DNA of 35,447 bases, from the NCBI RefSeq assembly GCF_001426645.1, contig NZ_LMEX01000003.1:1-35447 (forward strand), given 5' to 3'. Shown here one piece after another: positions 26,633 to 35,447 of the stretch. A program made the translations under genes and the position numbers. The DNA is from Rhodanobacter sp. Root480 (GTDB lineage: Bacteria; Pseudomonadota; Gammaproteobacteria; Xanthomonadales; Rhodanobacteraceae). A model generated the notes under the pieces. That model did not search any database and had not been told where the DNA came from. It was given only the letters and a program-made list of their open reading frames with translations. Numbering within the stretch: the first letter of the stretch is position 1; each line of letters opens with the position of its first letter.

Positions 26633-27685
26633 ATGAGCCCTACGCGCCTGGAAATCACCCGCCCCGACGACTGGCACCTGCATCTGCGTGATGGCGAGGC
26701 GCTGGCGTCGGTCATCGCGCATACGGCAAAGCGGTTCGCCCGCGCCATCGTGATGCCCAACCTCAAGCCGCCGGTAACCACCGTGGCCCAGGCCGAGGAT
26801 TACCGCCGGCGCATTCTCGCCAGCCTGCCGAACGGCTCGCGCTTCCAGCCGTTGATGACGCTGTACCTCACGGAAACCACCACGGTCGACGAGATTGCCC
26901 GCGCCGCCGCCAGCGACAGCGTTTTCGCGGTGAAGTATTACCCGGCCGGCGCCACCACCAATTCGCAAGCGGGTGTGCGCGATCTGGCGCACGTCTATCC
27001 CGTGCTGGAGGCGATGGAGAAACATCAGCTGCCGTTGCTGATGCACGGCGAGGTCACCGATCCGGCGGTCGACATCTTCGATCGCGAGCGCGTCTTCATC
27101 GAGCGTCACCTGCTGCCGCTGCGTGAAAAATTTCCGGCCCTGCGCATGGTGCTGGAACACATCACCACCCGCGACGCCGTCGATTTCATCAGCACCGCGC
27201 CGGCCAACGTGGCCGCCACCATCACCGCGCATCACCTGTTGCTCAATCGCAATGCGCTGTTCGAGGGCGGCATCCGGCCGCACAACTACTGCGCGCCGGT
27301 GTTGAAGCGCGAAACCCATCGCGCGGCGCTGCTGCAGGCGGCCACCAGTGGCAACCCGCATTTCTTCCTCGGCACGGACAGCGCGCCACACATCCGCGAA
27401 GCGAAGGAAGCGGCCTGCGGCTGCGCCGGCGTCTACACCGCCCACGCGGCGATCGAGCTGTACGCCGAAGCGTTCGAGCAGGCCGGCAAGCTGGATCAGC
27501 TCGAAGCCTTTGCCAGCTTCCACGGCCCGGATTTCTATCGCCTGCCGCGCAACCAGGATCGGCTCACGCTTGAGCGCACGCCCTGGCAGGTGCCCGACGA
27601 GTTCCCCATGGCCGGCGCCACCTGCCGGCCGATGCGTGCGGGCGAATCGATCGCGTGGTCGATCACCGACAACGCGGCGGCCTGA
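26633..27685 (+). CDS. pyrC: Dihydroorotase (class II, homodimeric type)
   Basis: PyrC catalyses reversible cyclisation of N-carbamoyl-aspartate to dihydroorotate, the third step of pyrimidine synthesis. The 350-residue protein has the metal-binding [10 protein letters not shown] motif (His15, His17), the lysine expected to be carboxylated (Lys101 in [12 protein letters not shown]) and the HGEVTD segment. It also has [23 protein letters not shown] and the [10 protein letters not shown] motif with the catalytic Asp. The length and motifs match the E. coli PyrC class. The ribosome binding site is weak. Confidence 0.97.
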   Translation: MSPTRLEITRPDDWHLHLRDGEALASVIAHTAKRFARAIVMPNLKPPVTTVAQAEDYRRRILASLPNGSRFQPLMTLYLTETTTVDEIARAAASDSVFAVKYYPAGATTNSQAGVRDLAHVYPVLEAMEKHQLPLLMHGEVTDPAVDIFDRERVFIERHLLPLREKFPALRMVLEHITTRDAVDFISTAPANVAATITAHHLLLNRNALFEGGIRPHNYCAPVLKRETHRAALLQAATSGNPHFFLGTDSAPHIREAKEAACGCAGVYTAHAAIELYAEAFEQAGKLDQLEAFASFHGPDFYRLPRNQDRLTLERTPWQVPDEFPMAGATCRPMRAGESIAWSITDNAAA

Positions 27686-27742
27686 GCCTTTGGTGGCGGC
27701 AGCGTGTGGCAACATGATCGCTTTCCCGCCAGGCCTGTTTCC

Positions 27743-28333
27743 ATGAGCGTCCCCTCGAATCCCGTGCGTTGCGCCTGGGCCGGCAGCGACGCGCTGATGC
27801 GCGACTACCACGACACCGAATGGGGCGTGCCGCTGCACGACGACCGCGCGCTGTTCGAATTCCTCTGCCTGGAAGGCGCGCAGGCCGGCTTGTCCTGGCG
27901 CACCGTGCTGACCAAGCGCGACAACTACCGCAAGGCGTTCCACGATTTCGAGATCGCCCGCGTCGCCGCGATGACGGACCGCGCGCTGGAAAAGCGCCTG
28001 CTCGATCCCGGCATCATCCGCAACCGCCTGAAAGTCTCATCGACCCGCGGCAACGCGATTGCCGCGCTCGAGGTGATTGACGAGTTCGGCAGCCTCGACG
28101 CGTACCTGTGGTCCTTCGTCGACGGCAAGCCGCTGGTGAACCGCTGGCATGAATCGTCCGAGGTGCCCGCCAGCACCGCGCTTTCCGATCGCATGAGCAA
28201 GGCGCTGAAGAAGCGCGGCTTCCGCTTCGTGGGCAGCACCATCTGCTACTCGCTGCTGCAGGCGACCGGCATGATCAACGACCATCTGGTCGGTTGTTTC
28301 CGGCACCCGGGATCCCGGCCGCGCCAGCCGTAG
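27743..28333 (+). CDS. tag: DNA-3-methyladenine glycosylase I
   Basis: Tag excises 3-methyladenine from alkylated DNA to start base-excision repair. The 196-residue protein aligns by eye with E. coli Tag. The zinc ligands are Cys10, His23, His181 and Cys185 (VRCAW, DYHDTEWG, NDHLVGC). The base pocket residues are Tyr22, Glu44 and Trp52 (LCLEGAQAGLSWRTVL). The SKALKKRGFRFVGSTICYSLLQATG helix is strongly conserved. It lies 57 bp after pyrC on the same strand and ends 10 bp from the convergent trehalase stop. Confidence 0.97.
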   Translation: MSVPSNPVRCAWAGSDALMRDYHDTEWGVPLHDDRALFEFLCLEGAQAGLSWRTVLTKRDNYRKAFHDFEIARVAAMTDRALEKRLLDPGIIRNRLKVSSTRGNAIAALEVIDEFGSLDAYLWSFVDGKPLVNRWHESSEVPASTALSDRMSKALKKRGFRFVGSTICYSLLQATGMINDHLVGCFRHPGSRPRQP

Positions 28334-28343
28334 CGAACGCCGA

Positions 28344-29939
28344 TCAATTCCGGCTGGCGGCTTTCGCGGTATTGGCCTCGTTGGCCGGGTCTTCGCGCAG
28401 CAGGCGGCGGGTGACGCCGTTGGTCCAGCCGAAGCCGTCCTGCAGCGGGTATTCGCCGCCGCCACCGCCCACGGCGCAGTCGTCCTGTTTCATCACCACG
28501 TATTTTTCGACCAATTTGCTTTCGCGCTGATACAGGCTGCCGACCGTGTGCAGCCAGCGTTTGGCGATCTCGTCGGCCAGCGGGTCGTCGTAATGGCGCA
28601 GGCCGCCGATGGCCAGCCATTGCAGTGGCGCCCAGCCGTTGGGTTGGTCCCATTGCTGGCCGCTGATGCTTTCGCTGGTGCCGATGCCGCCGTCCTGCAG
28701 CAATCGCGCGCGAAGCGCTTCGCCCACGCGCCGGGCCTGCTCGCGGGTGGCGATGTGGATGAACAGCGGGGTGGCGGTAGCCGTGTTCAATGCGGTGCGT
28801 GGTGCCTGCCGTTGCCAGTCGTAATCGAGGTAGGCACCGGCCTTTTCGTTCCACAGCATCTTGTCGATCGCCGCGCGCCGCGCGCGCGCTTTTTGCTGGA
28901 AGGCGTCGCCCTGTTCGCGCTGGCCATTGGCGCGACTGAGCAATCCGATCTGCCGTTCAAGCTTGTACAGCAGCGCGTTCAGATCGACCGGCAGGATCGA
29001 GGTGGTACGGATGCTGGCCAGGCTGGCATCGTCGTCGCACCAGCGGGCGCTGAAATCCCAGCCGGAGGCGGCGCCGGCACGCAGTTCGCGGTAGACCTCG
29101 TGCACCGGACGTGAGGATTGTTTGGCCGTGGTCACGTCTTCCAGGTAGGACTCTTCGCGCGGTGTGTCGCGGTCGTCCCAGTAGCGGTTGAGCAGGCTGC
29201 CGTCCTCCAGCCGCACGCAGTGGCGGTGGGCGTCGCCGGGGCGCAGGTCGTCGGCACCGTCCATCCAGTAGGTGTATTCCTTGCGCAGCCGCGGCAGGTA
29301 TTCCATCGCCGCGCAGATGCCGCTGTGCTCGAACAACTCCACCATCAACGCGAACACCGGTGGTTGCGAGCGGCTGAGGTAATAGCTGCGGTTGCCGTTG
29401 GGCACGTGGCCGTAGGTATCGATCAGGTAGGCGAAATTGTTGGCCATGTCGCGCAGCAGATCCTGCCGCCCACTCTCGGCCAGGCCCAGCATGGTGAAAT
29501 AGGAATCCCAGTAGTACAGCTCGCTGAAGCGCCCGCCCGGCACCACGTAGGGGTTGGGCAGGGGCAGGATGGAGCTGTGCGCGGGGTGCTCGCGCGGCTG
29601 CCGCGTGAGCACGTTCCACAAGCCGTCGATGTGGTCCCGCAGCGGCTGGCCGGGTGTCGAGACGTAGTGGCTGTGATGGACTTCCGGCGGCGAGAAATGC
29701 TGTTTCACGAACGCCTTGAGATCGAAGTCCGCCGCGTCGCTCTGGCAGCGGTAGGCGTCCAGTATTTTCTCGGGATCGCCGCGCGGCGCGCAATCGACGA
29801 AGGTCTTGCTGTCTTCGAACACGCGGCCCGATTGCACCGCCACGAACAGCTCCTGATAGCGATCGGCTGGTGTGAGCGTGTCGGCCGGTGCGGCGCGGGC
29901 GGCGCGCTCGGCGTTGGCATGCGGGTCCAGTACGGTCAT
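28344..29939 (-). CDS. treF: Cytoplasmic trehalase (GH37)
   Basis: Trehalase hydrolyses trehalose to two glucose molecules. The 531-residue protein carries both family signatures: [20 protein letters not shown], near residues 140-160, and [13 protein letters not shown] in the C-terminal half. A Gly-rich [19 protein letters not shown] stretch comes near the end. There is no signal peptide, so a cytoplasmic enzyme (TreF type) is likelier than periplasmic TreA. I chose the ATG at 29939, 7 bp after the SDR gene stop; the upstream in-frame extension overlaps that gene. Tight spacing indicates one operon with the dehydrogenase. Confidence 0.93.
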   Translation of the reverse strand: MTVLDPHANAERAARAAPADTLTPADRYQELFVAVQSGRVFEDSKTFVDCAPRGDPEKILDAYRCQSDAADFDLKAFVKQHFSPPEVHHSHYVSTPGQPLRDHIDGLWNVLTRQPREHPAHSSILPLPNPYVVPGGRFSELYYWDSYFTMLGLAESGRQDLLRDMANNFAYLIDTYGHVPNGNRSYYLSRSQPPVFALMVELFEHSGICAAMEYLPRLRKEYTYWMDGADDLRPGDAHRHCVRLEDGSLLNRYWDDRDTPREESYLEDVTTAKQSSRPVHEVYRELRAGAASGWDFSARWCDDDASLASIRTTSILPVDLNALLYKLERQIGLLSRANGQREQGDAFQQKARARRAAIDKMLWNEKAGAYLDYDWQRQAPRTALNTATATPLFIHIATREQARRVGEALRARLLQDGGIGTSESISGQQWDQPNGWAPLQWLAIGGLRHYDDPLADEIAKRWLHTVGSLYQRESKLVEKYVVMKQDDCAVGGGGGEYPLQDGFGWTNGVTRRLLREDPANEANTAKAASRN

Positions 29940-29946
29940 CGCCGGC

Positions 29947-30714
29947 TCACTGTTCGTGGTAGTTCCACAGCAGGCCGCCGTCGATGCCCACCGTGGTGCC
30001 GGTGATATACGCCGCATCGTCGCTGGCCAGGAAGGCCGCCACGCCGGCCACGTCCTCGGGGGTGCCCAGCCGTTTCAGCGGGATGTTCGCGCGCAGCGCC
30101 TTCAGCAGCGCGGGGTCGTCCATCAGGTCGGCGTTGATCGGCGTCTTGATCGCGCCCGGCGCGATGTTGTTGATGGTGATGCCCAGCGGCGCCAGCTCGA
30201 TGGCCAGGTCGCGCGTCAGCATTTTCAGGCCGCCCTTGCTGGCGCAATAGCTGGCGAAATGCGGAAACGGCAATTCCTCGTGCACCGAGCTGATGTTGAT
30301 CACCCGGCCCTCGCCACCGCGTTCGCGCACGTGCCTGGCGAAGGCCTGGGTGATGAAGAACGGGCCTTTCAGGTTGACGTGCATCACCAGGTCGTAATCG
30401 GCTTCGCTGGCATCCAGGAAGCCGGCGCGCCGCTCCACGCCGGCGTTGTTGACCAGGATGTCGATGCGGCCCATCGCGGCCACGCCTTCGCGGATCACAC
30501 GCTGGCCATCGGCCACCTTGCCCACGTCGCCGACCAGCAGTGCCGTCTTGGCGCCCGTCGCCTGCAGCTCCTGCAGGGTCTCCTCGGCGCGCGGGTTGTC
30601 CGACAGATCCTCGATGATGACAGCGGCGCCTTCCTGCGCCAGCCGCGTGGCGATGGCGCGGCCGATACCCTGCGCGCCACCGGTCACCAATGCCACCTTG
30701 CCTTGCAACTTCAT
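29947..30714 (-). CDS. SDR family oxidoreductase (glucose 1-dehydrogenase-like)
   Basis: This is a 255-residue classical short-chain dehydrogenase. The cofactor motif [10 protein letters not shown] spans about 11-20, NNAG is at 89-92, and the catalytic residues are Ser142/143, Tyr156 and Lys160 (ISSVHEE...SYCASKGG). A C-terminal [12 protein letters not shown] motif is typical of the glucose 1-dehydrogenase/3-oxoacyl-reductase branch. The substrate is uncertain. Glucose is suggested by the trehalase gene that follows after 7 bp, since trehalase makes glucose. AGGGAG precedes the ATG. Confidence 0.85.
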   Translation of the reverse strand: MKLQGKVALVTGGAQGIGRAIATRLAQEGAAVIIEDLSDNPRAEETLQELQATGAKTALLVGDVGKVADGQRVIREGVAAMGRIDILVNNAGVERRAGFLDASEADYDLVMHVNLKGPFFITQAFARHVRERGGEGRVINISSVHEELPFPHFASYCASKGGLKMLTRDLAIELAPLGITINNIAPGAIKTPINADLMDDPALLKALRANIPLKRLGTPEDVAGVAAFLASDDAAYITGTTVGIDGGLLWNYHEQ

Positions 30715-30802
30715 CGCGGCTCCCTGCATCGAAAACAATGTCTTCGAGGATAAGCCGCGGTGGTGTGAACGCGATGCGAGCGGGGAGCGCGTGGGGCTCA
30801 GG

Positions 30803-31681
30803 TCAGCGCCGCGAACCGCGCAGGCTGTCGACCGAGAAACTGGCGATCTCGACACCGCCTGCGCCGCGCCGCGCCTGTCCTTGCGGCGGCCCCCATGCGT
30901 GCGCGGTGACCACTTCCCAGGTGGCCGGGATATGGCCGTCCAAACGCATGGACTCGTACGCTTCCAGCATGCGCTGGTAGCGCGCCTTGCCGGTGAGGCC
31001 GCGCTCGCGCGCGCGGTCGGCGTTGGTGGCGCCCAGGCCCTGCAGATCCTGCAGCAGCTTGCGCGGTTCGCTGTAGGTGAGGGTGTAGCGACACACGTCG
31101 AGCACCGGGTCGCGCAGGCCCGCGGCCAGTACCGCATCGCCCACGTCGTGCATGTCCAGGAAGCGGCTGACGTGGGCTTGCTGGTCGGCCTCGGCCCAGG
31201 CCGCGCGCAGCTCCTTCAGCGTGTCCGGGCCGAAGCTGGAAAAGACCAGCATGCCGCCGGGTTTCAGCACGCGTACGCATTCGGCGAACAGCGGCGGCAG
31301 TGTATCGACCCACTGGAAACAGAGGTTGGAATGCAGCACGTCGACGCTGTGGTCGGCCAATGGCAAGGCGGTCGCTTCGGCGCAGACGCGCAGGAACGGC
31401 TTGCGCCAGCTGCTGTGTTTTTTCGCGGCGCGCAGCATCGGCAGCGCGAGGTCGATGGCGATCACTTCCGCCTTGGGATAGCGTTGTTTCAGCAACGCGC
31501 TGCCGCGGCCGGTGCCGGCGCCGATGTCCACCACGCGCTGCGGCGTCTGCAAATAGAAGTCCAGACGATCGAGCAGCAGCGACTGCACTTCGCGCTGCAG
31601 CACGTCGTGCTTTTCGTAGGTGCCGGCGGCGCGGCCGAACTGATGGGCTATGCGGGATGGGTCGAGCTGGAACGCGGTCAT
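30803..31681 (-). CDS. bioC: Malonyl-[acyl-carrier protein] O-methyltransferase BioC
   Basis: BioC methylates malonyl-ACP using S-adenosylmethionine, which disguises it so that fatty acid synthesis can build the pimeloyl chain of biotin. The 292-residue protein begins with FQLDPSRIAHQFGRAAGTYEKHDVLQREV, typical of BioC. The SAM motif I is VVDIGAGTGRGS, and NLCFQWVDTLPPLFAECVRVLKPGG follows. It starts 10 bp after the bioH stop. The upstream in-frame extension overlaps bioH and is not used. Confidence 0.96.
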   Translation of the reverse strand: MTAFQLDPSRIAHQFGRAAGTYEKHDVLQREVQSLLLDRLDFYLQTPQRVVDIGAGTGRGSALLKQRYPKAEVIAIDLALPMLRAAKKHSSWRKPFLRVCAEATALPLADHSVDVLHSNLCFQWVDTLPPLFAECVRVLKPGGMLVFSSFGPDTLKELRAAWAEADQQAHVSRFLDMHDVGDAVLAAGLRDPVLDVCRYTLTYSEPRKLLQDLQGLGATNADRARERGLTGKARYQRMLEAYESMRLDGHIPATWEVVTAHAWGPPQGQARRGAGGVEIASFSVDSLRGSRR

Positions 31682-31691
31682 GGCATCGGTT

Positions 31692-32465
31692 TCATCGTTC
31701 GAAAGTGGCCAGCAAGGGCTGCAATGCCTGCGCCACGGCATCGGCGTGGGCGAAGAACGGCGCGTGGCCGGCTTGTGGTATGTCGTGATAGCGCCCGGCG
31801 CACTGGCTGGCCGACCACTGCATCGCCTGCGGCGGCACCAGCCGGTCGCGGCGACCGGAGATCCACGTGCTGGGTACGGTGAGGTCGGGCAGGGCGGCGC
31901 GGCGATCGCTGCTTTCCAGCAGCGCGATGCCTTCCTGCAGCACGCGCCGGTCCGGTTCGCCACGCTCGAATACCAGTGTGCGCAGGTGGCGCAATTCTGC
32001 GCGCGGGTCGGCGCTGCCCATCGCCTCCAGCGCCAGGAAGCGCTCCAGCGTGGCGTGGTAATCGGTTTCCAGATCGGTCGCCAGCTGACGGACCAGCGTC
32101 TCGTCGGCGCCATGCGGCCAGCTGGCGTCGCGTGCGAATTTCGGCGTGGCGCACAACATCGCCAGGCCGCGCACCTGGCGCGGCATGTCCAGTGCGGCGG
32201 TGAGCGCGATCAATCCGCCCAGCGACCAGCCCAGCCATATCGCCGGTGGCGTCTGCGCCGCGATCGCGGCGGCGCAGGCGCGCGGTTCCAGCGGCAGCTC
32301 GCTGTCGCGCGAATAGCCATGGCCGGGCAGGTCGACCACATACATCGTGCACTGGTCGTCGAGCGCCTCCACCAACGGCGCCAGCACGCCGCCGTGCATG
32401 GCCCAGCCGTGCAGCATCACCAGTGGGATGGGGCCGTGGCCCGCCTTTTCGACAAAAAGCTTCAC
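31692..32465 (-). CDS. bioH: Pimeloyl-[acyl-carrier protein] methyl ester esterase BioH
   Basis: BioH removes the methyl group from pimeloyl-ACP methyl ester, ending chain growth and passing pimeloyl-ACP to BioF. The 257-residue alpha/beta hydrolase has the oxyanion motif LHGWAMHG, the nucleophile elbow GWSLGG (Ser81), Asp206 in GRRDRL and His233 in AGHAPF. The start is GTG at 32465; its first bases overlap the trhO stop (GTGA). A strong AGGAGG ribosome binding site (32473-32478) lies 7 nt before it. Confidence 0.95.
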   Translation of the reverse strand: MKLFVEKAGHGPIPLVMLHGWAMHGGVLAPLVEALDDQCTMYVVDLPGHGYSRDSELPLEPRACAAAIAAQTPPAIWLGWSLGGLIALTAALDMPRQVRGLAMLCATPKFARDASWPHGADETLVRQLATDLETDYHATLERFLALEAMGSADPRAELRHLRTLVFERGEPDRRVLQEGIALLESSDRRAALPDLTVPSTWISGRRDRLVPPQAMQWSASQCAGRYHDIPQAGHAPFFAHADAVAQALQPLLATFER

Positions 32466-33352
32466 GCGTTGGCCTCCTCTCCCCTGCGGGGAGAGGATTG
32501 AGGAGAGGGGGCGGGGCTTGCGGGAGGGATGATCGGAGCGCGCTTCGCATCAACAGGGCCGCCAGCGCGTCCCCTCTCCCCAGCCCTCGCCCCGCAGGGG
32601 AGAGGGGGAGCAGTGCGCGGCGGCGTCGCTACCGCAAGCTTCGCATCCACCGCCACGCGTCCGTCGAACACGAAGCAGTCGCCCTGCCAGTGCACGCCGT
32701 CGGTCTGTTCGAGGTATTTCAGGATGCCGCCTTCGAGCTGGTAGACGTGGTCCATGCCCAGCGCCTGCATGTGCAGCGCGGCTTTCTCGCAACGGATGCC
32801 GCCGGTGCAGTACGACACCACGGTCTTGCCGGCGTAGCGCTGGCGATCGGCAGCGATGGCGGCGGGGAAGGCGGTGAAGTTGGCCAGGGCGTAATCGACC
32901 GCGCCGCTGAAGCGGCCCAGCGCGATTTCGTAATCGTTGCGGGTATCCAGCAGCACCACGTCGCGGCCGGCGTCGTCGTGGCCGCTCGACAGCCAGCGTT
33001 GCAGCGTGGGGGCATCGACGGCGGGCGCGCGGCCGCCCTCGGGCTGGATGGTCGGCTGGCGCATGCTGATGATTTCGCGCTTCAGGCGCACCCGCAGGCG
33101 GCCGAACGGCACGCTGTCGGAGAGCGATTCCTTCACTGCCATGTCGGCAAAGCGTGCGTCGGCATGCAGGTGCGCCAGGAACTGGTCGATACCCTCGCGG
33201 CCGCCGGCCAGGAACAGGTTGATGCCTTCGGGCGCCAGCAGGATGGTGCCCTTCAGCGCGGCCGATTCGCAGCGTTCGCGCAGGTGTTCGCGCAGCCCGG
33301 GCAGGTCGTCCAGGCGGATGAATTTATAGGCGGCAATGTTGACGATGGACAT
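32462..33352 (-). CDS. trhO: tRNA uridine(34) hydroxylase TrhO (rhodanese-like, UPF0176/YceA)
   Basis: TrhO makes 5-hydroxyuridine at tRNA position 34, in an oxygen-dependent way. The 296-residue protein starts [14 protein letters not shown]. It has an N-terminal ferredoxin-like domain with [19 protein letters not shown] rhodanese domain covers about 115-235, where [12 protein letters not shown] gives the active-site Cys182 and the second Cys188. The ATG at 33352 fits the family; six codons upstream are open. Oddly, the last ~46 residues (after about 250) are encoded by a GC-rich inverted-repeat element and are Pro/Arg/Gly-rich and not family-like. The gene sits inside the biotin cluster, 26 bp after bioF and overlapping bioH. 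Confidence 0.92.
   Translation of the reverse strand: MSIVNIAAYKFIRLDDLPGLREHLRERCESAALKGTILLAPEGINLFLAGGREGIDQFLAHLHADARFADMAVKESLSDSVPFGRLRVRLKREIISMRQPTIQPEGGRAPAVDAPTLQRWLSSGHDDAGRDVVLLDTRNDYEIALGRFSGAVDYALANFTAFPAAIAADRQRYAGKTVVSYCTGGIRCEKAALHMQALGMDHVYQLEGGILKYLEQTDGVHWQGDCFVFDGRVAVDAKLAVATPPRTAPPLPCGARAGERGRAGGPVDAKRAPIIPPASPAPSPQSSPRRGEEANA
32473..32478 (-). promoter_or_regulatory. Ribosome binding site of bioH
   Basis: On the minus strand this reads AGGAGG, a full Shine-Dalgarno match 7 nt before the bioH GTG. It overlaps the edge of the inverted-repeat element at 32476, so the element may have supplied part of it or may mask it by pairing. Confidence 0.75.
32476..32605. repeat. GC-rich inverted-repeat element inside the 3' end of trhO
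   Basis: The left arm at 32476-32510 (CCTCTCCCCTGCGGGG start) and the right arm at 32571-32605 (CCCCTCTCCCCAGCCC start) are imperfect reverse complements over 35 bases, separated by 60 bases. Each arm is itself partly palindromic. The element is read through in frame by trhO. It resembles the CCCCTCTCCCC/GGGGAGAGGGG extragenic repeats seen in many GC-rich proteobacteria, which is recognition rather than a search. Confidence 0.8.
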
Positions 33353-33378
33353 GGAAAACTTCGCAAGCAAGCCCGCAA

Positions 33379-34572
33379 TTATACGCGGCGGGGCGAAGCG
33401 GCCGGTGCGGGCAGGGTTTCCAGCGCGGCCAGCAACTGGTCGACGTGGGCGTCGTCATGGGCCGCCGACAGCGTGATGCGCAGGCGCGCCTTGCCGGCGG
33501 GCACGGTGGGCGGGCGGATGGCGCCGACCAGCAGGCCGTGTTGTTCCAAGTGGTGTGAGGCGGCCATGGCGGTGTCGGCGTCGCCCAGCATGAGCGGCTG
33601 GATGGCGCTGGAGGACGGCAGCAGCGGCAGGCCCAGCTCGGCGGCGCCACGGCGGAAGCGGGCGATATTGGCGGTGAGTTTTTCGCGACGCCACGTTTCG
33701 GACTGCGCCAGTTGCACCGCGACCCGCGCGGCGGCGGCCACGGCCGGCGGCATCGCGGTGGTGTAGATGTAGGGCCGGGCCAGCTGGGTGAGGCCGTCGA
33801 TCAGCGAGGCCGAACCGGCCACGAATGCGCCGGCGCAACCCAGCGCCTTGCCCAGCGTGGCCATCAGCACGGGCACGTCATCCTGGCCCAGACCCGCCAC
33901 GCTGAGGCTGCCGGCGCCGTCGGCGCCGAGCACGCCCAGGCCGTGGGCATCGTCGACCATCAAGGTGGCCTGTTCGCGCGTGCATAGATCGGCCAGCTCG
34001 CGCAGCGGCGCCACGTCGCCGTCCATGCTGAATACGCCGTCGGTGGCCAGCAGCGCAGCGGCCTCGCCGCGGCTGGCGAATTGCCGCGCCGCGGCCGCCA
34101 CGTCGGCGTGTGGATAGCGCTTCAACTCGGCGCCGGAAAGCTGCGCGCCATCCAGCAGGCAGGCATGGTTGAGCTTGTCCTGCAGGCACAGGTCGCCGCG
34201 CATGAGCAGCGTCTGCAGCACGCCCAGGTTGGCCATGTAGCCGGTGGAAAAAAGCAGGGCGCGGTCGCGCCCAGTCCATGCGGCCAGGGCCTCTTCCAGC
34301 GCGGCATGGTCGCGCCGGTGGCCGCAGATCAGATGGGCCGAGGTGCTGCCCACGCCTTCAGCGTCAACCGTGCGCTGGAACGCGGCGATCAGTTGCGGGT
34401 GTTGCGCCAGGCCCAGGTAGTCGTTGCTGCAGAACGACAACAGACGCCGGCCGCCGCTTTCCAGCCAGGGGCCGTCGGCGTGGTCGACCGTGCGCAGGCG
34501 GCGCAGCAATTGGGCGGCTTCGCGTTCGGCGCGCTGGGCGGCCAGGCGTTGGAGCAGGTCGGGGCGGGTCAT
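33379..34572 (-). CDS. bioF: 8-amino-7-oxononanoate synthase BioF
   Basis: BioF condenses pimeloyl-ACP with L-alanine, losing CO2, to give 8-amino-7-oxononanoate. The 397-residue PLP enzyme of the alpha-oxoamine synthase family has [32 protein letters not shown], the cofactor-binding [11 protein letters not shown] (Asp207, His210) and the Schiff-base Lys242 in [12 protein letters not shown]. The ATG at 34572 lacks a good ribosome binding site: the bases before it are pyrimidine-rich. The gap to bioB (117 bp) is mostly filled by an inverted-repeat element. Length matches the family (about 385-400). Confidence 0.97.
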   Translation of the reverse strand: MTRPDLLQRLAAQRAEREAAQLLRRLRTVDHADGPWLESGGRRLLSFCSNDYLGLAQHPQLIAAFQRTVDAEGVGSTSAHLICGHRRDHAALEEALAAWTGRDRALLFSTGYMANLGVLQTLLMRGDLCLQDKLNHACLLDGAQLSGAELKRYPHADVAAAARQFASRGEAAALLATDGVFSMDGDVAPLRELADLCTREQATLMVDDAHGLGVLGADGAGSLSVAGLGQDDVPVLMATLGKALGCAGAFVAGSASLIDGLTQLARPYIYTTAMPPAVAAAARVAVQLAQSETWRREKLTANIARFRRGAAELGLPLLPSSSAIQPLMLGDADTAMAASHHLEQHGLLVGAIRPPTVPAGKARLRITLSAAHDDAHVDQLLAALETLPAPAASPRRV

Positions 34573-34589
34573 GCTTCAGGAGGGAAGAT

Positions 34590-34680
34590 CACCCCCTCCC
34601 AGCCTCCCCCTGCGAGCAGGGGGAGGGGACAAGCCGCTCTGCTCCCTCCCCTGCTTGCAGGGGAGGGTTGGGGAGGGGTG
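34590..34680. repeat. GC-rich inverted-repeat element between bioB and bioF
   Basis: The left arm at about 34590-34628 (CACCCCCTCCCAGCCTCCCC start) and the right arm at about 34642-34680 (ending GTTGGGGAGGGGTG) are imperfect reverse complements of nearly 40 bases around a 13-base centre. Each arm also has an internal small hairpin around a GCAGG core. It belongs to the same general type as the element at 32476-32605. It lacks a T-run on the minus strand, so it is not a standard terminator, but it could form a large hairpin in the bioB-bioF transcript. Confidence 0.82.
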
Positions 34681-34689
34681 CTCCTGCTT

Positions 34690-35447
34690 TTAAGCTGCCG
34701 CACTGCAACCGCAACCTTGCCCGCAACCCGCCGCCGCGCCCTCGGCGATATCGGTATGCACCGTGTTCGCCTGTTCGACGACTTCCATCGGATGCAAATC
34801 GAGTCGGCGGAACAGGGCGTGATCGGCGGCCACGTCGGGATTGCCGGTGGTGAGCAGCTTGTCGCCCAGGAAGATCGAGCCGGCGCCAGCGAAGAAGCAC
34901 AGCGCCTGCACCGCGTCGTCCATCTGCTGGCGACCAGCGGACAGGCGCACGATCGAGCGCGGCATCAGGATGCGCGCCACCGCGATGGCGCGCACGAACT
35001 CGAACGGATCCAGCGGCTCGGCATTGGCCAGCGGCGTGCCGGGCACCGGTACCAGTTGGTTGATCGGCACCGACTGCGGATGGGCGGGCAGGTTGGCCAG
35101 CGCCTGCAGCAGGCCGGCGCGTTGCTCGCGCGTCTCGCCCATGCCGACGATGCCGCCGCAGCAGGTTTTCAGGCCGGCGTCGCGCACCTGTTCCAGCGTG
35201 ACCAGGCGATCCTGGTAATCGCGGGTGTGGATGATTTCGCCGTAGAACTCCGGCGCGGTGTCGATGTTGTGGTTGTAGTAATCCAGCCCCGCGTCCTTCA
35301 GCGCCTGCGCGTGGCCGTCGCCCAGCAGGCCCAGCGTGGCGCAGGTTTCCAGGCCCAGGTCCTTCACTGCGCGCACGATCGCGGCAACCTTGGGGATGTC
35401 GCGATCCTTGGGCCCGCGCCATGCCGCGCCCATGCAGAAGCGGCTGG
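34690..35447 (-). CDS. bioB: Biotin synthase BioB (5' end outside the window)
   Basis: BioB is the radical SAM enzyme that inserts sulfur into dethiobiotin. The window holds the last 251 residues. The CxxxCxxC cluster motif lies beyond the window edge. Visible landmarks are [40 protein letters not shown] (a ligand region of the second Fe-S cluster) and [32 protein letters not shown]. The extreme C-terminus is Cys-rich ([12 protein letters not shown]), which could be a metal-binding tail. The stop TAA is followed at 10 bp by the inverted-repeat element and then bioF. Confidence 0.97.
   Translation of the reverse strand, partial: SRFCMGAAWRGPKDRDIPKVAAIVRAVKDLGLETCATLGLLGDGHAQALKDAGLDYYNHNIDTAPEFYGEIIHTRDYQDRLVTLEQVRDAGLKTCCGGIVGMGETREQRAGLLQALANLPAHPQSVPINQLVPVPGTPLANAEPLDPFEFVRAIAVARILMPRSIVRLSAGRQQMDDAVQALCFFAGAGSIFLGDKLLTTGNPDVAADHALFRRLDLHPMEVVEQANTVHTDIAEGAAAGCGQGCGCSAAA

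Noticed and set aside
25443..26636. A 397-codon plus-strand frame opposite the DMT transporter, Gln/His/Arg-rich.
   Set aside because: It is a shadow frame; the minus strand gives ten membrane helices in two EamA repeats.

Overview
The window is about 35 kb of high-GC chromosomal DNA. It reads as a gammaproteobacterium of the order Xanthomonadales, most likely family Rhodanobacteraceae (Dyella, Luteibacter, Rhodanobacter or Frateuria type). This rests on the protein sequences, the split bioB-bioF-bioH-bioC cluster, the large Oar-like TonB-dependent receptor and the GDSL autotransporter. No database search was possible, so genus and species are not claimed.

Layout: (1) 1-700 is the tail of an rRNA operon: the 23S 3' end, a spacer with an exact 100-bp tandem duplication, 5S rRNA, and a terminator. 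A rearranged second 5S tail plus terminator follows, with a short antisense cobO-like fragment between the two copies. (2) 900-4208: a rhomboid protease, a convergent class I glutamine amidotransferase and a GspE/PilB-type secretion ATPase. (3) 4304-7346: glyQ-glyS. (4) 7528-14586 is an envelope and export region: a secreted EF-hand protein, a TonB-dependent receptor, a YbaY-type lipoprotein and a GDSL autotransporter esterase, with clear hairpin terminators. (5) 14685-19911: tex, a GYF-RDD membrane protein and mnmG, all on the minus strand. (6) 19912-20741: a 650-base region with a 39-bp tandem repeat and inverted repeats. It ends in a near-consensus sigma-54 promoter directly in front of a gene for a 59-residue acidic protein of unknown function. 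(7) 20761-28333: pepN, an aldose-1-epimerase-like protein overlapping a PLP-dependent dehydratase, a DMT transporter, pyrC and tag, with a REP-like palindrome between two convergent genes. (8) 28344-30714: an SDR dehydrogenase and a cytoplasmic trehalase 7 bp apart. (9) 30803-35447: the biotin gene set bioB(partial)-bioF-trhO-bioH-bioC on the minus strand.

Most genes are housekeeping. The biotin cluster is the most coherent pathway: BioC and BioH make and release the pimeloyl group, and BioF and BioB act at the start and end of ring assembly. It carries an inserted tRNA-modification gene (trhO) and two GC-rich inverted-repeat elements. One of these elements encodes the C-terminal tail of TrhO and overlaps the ribosome binding site of bioH. 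The SDR/trehalase pair suggests trehalose breakdown and possibly glucose oxidation.

The observations most worth following are the sigma-54 promoter/small protein unit, the 5S-cobO-5S rearrangement, and the repeat elements within the biotin operon. I found no CRISPR array, complete insertion sequence, prophage or defence system.
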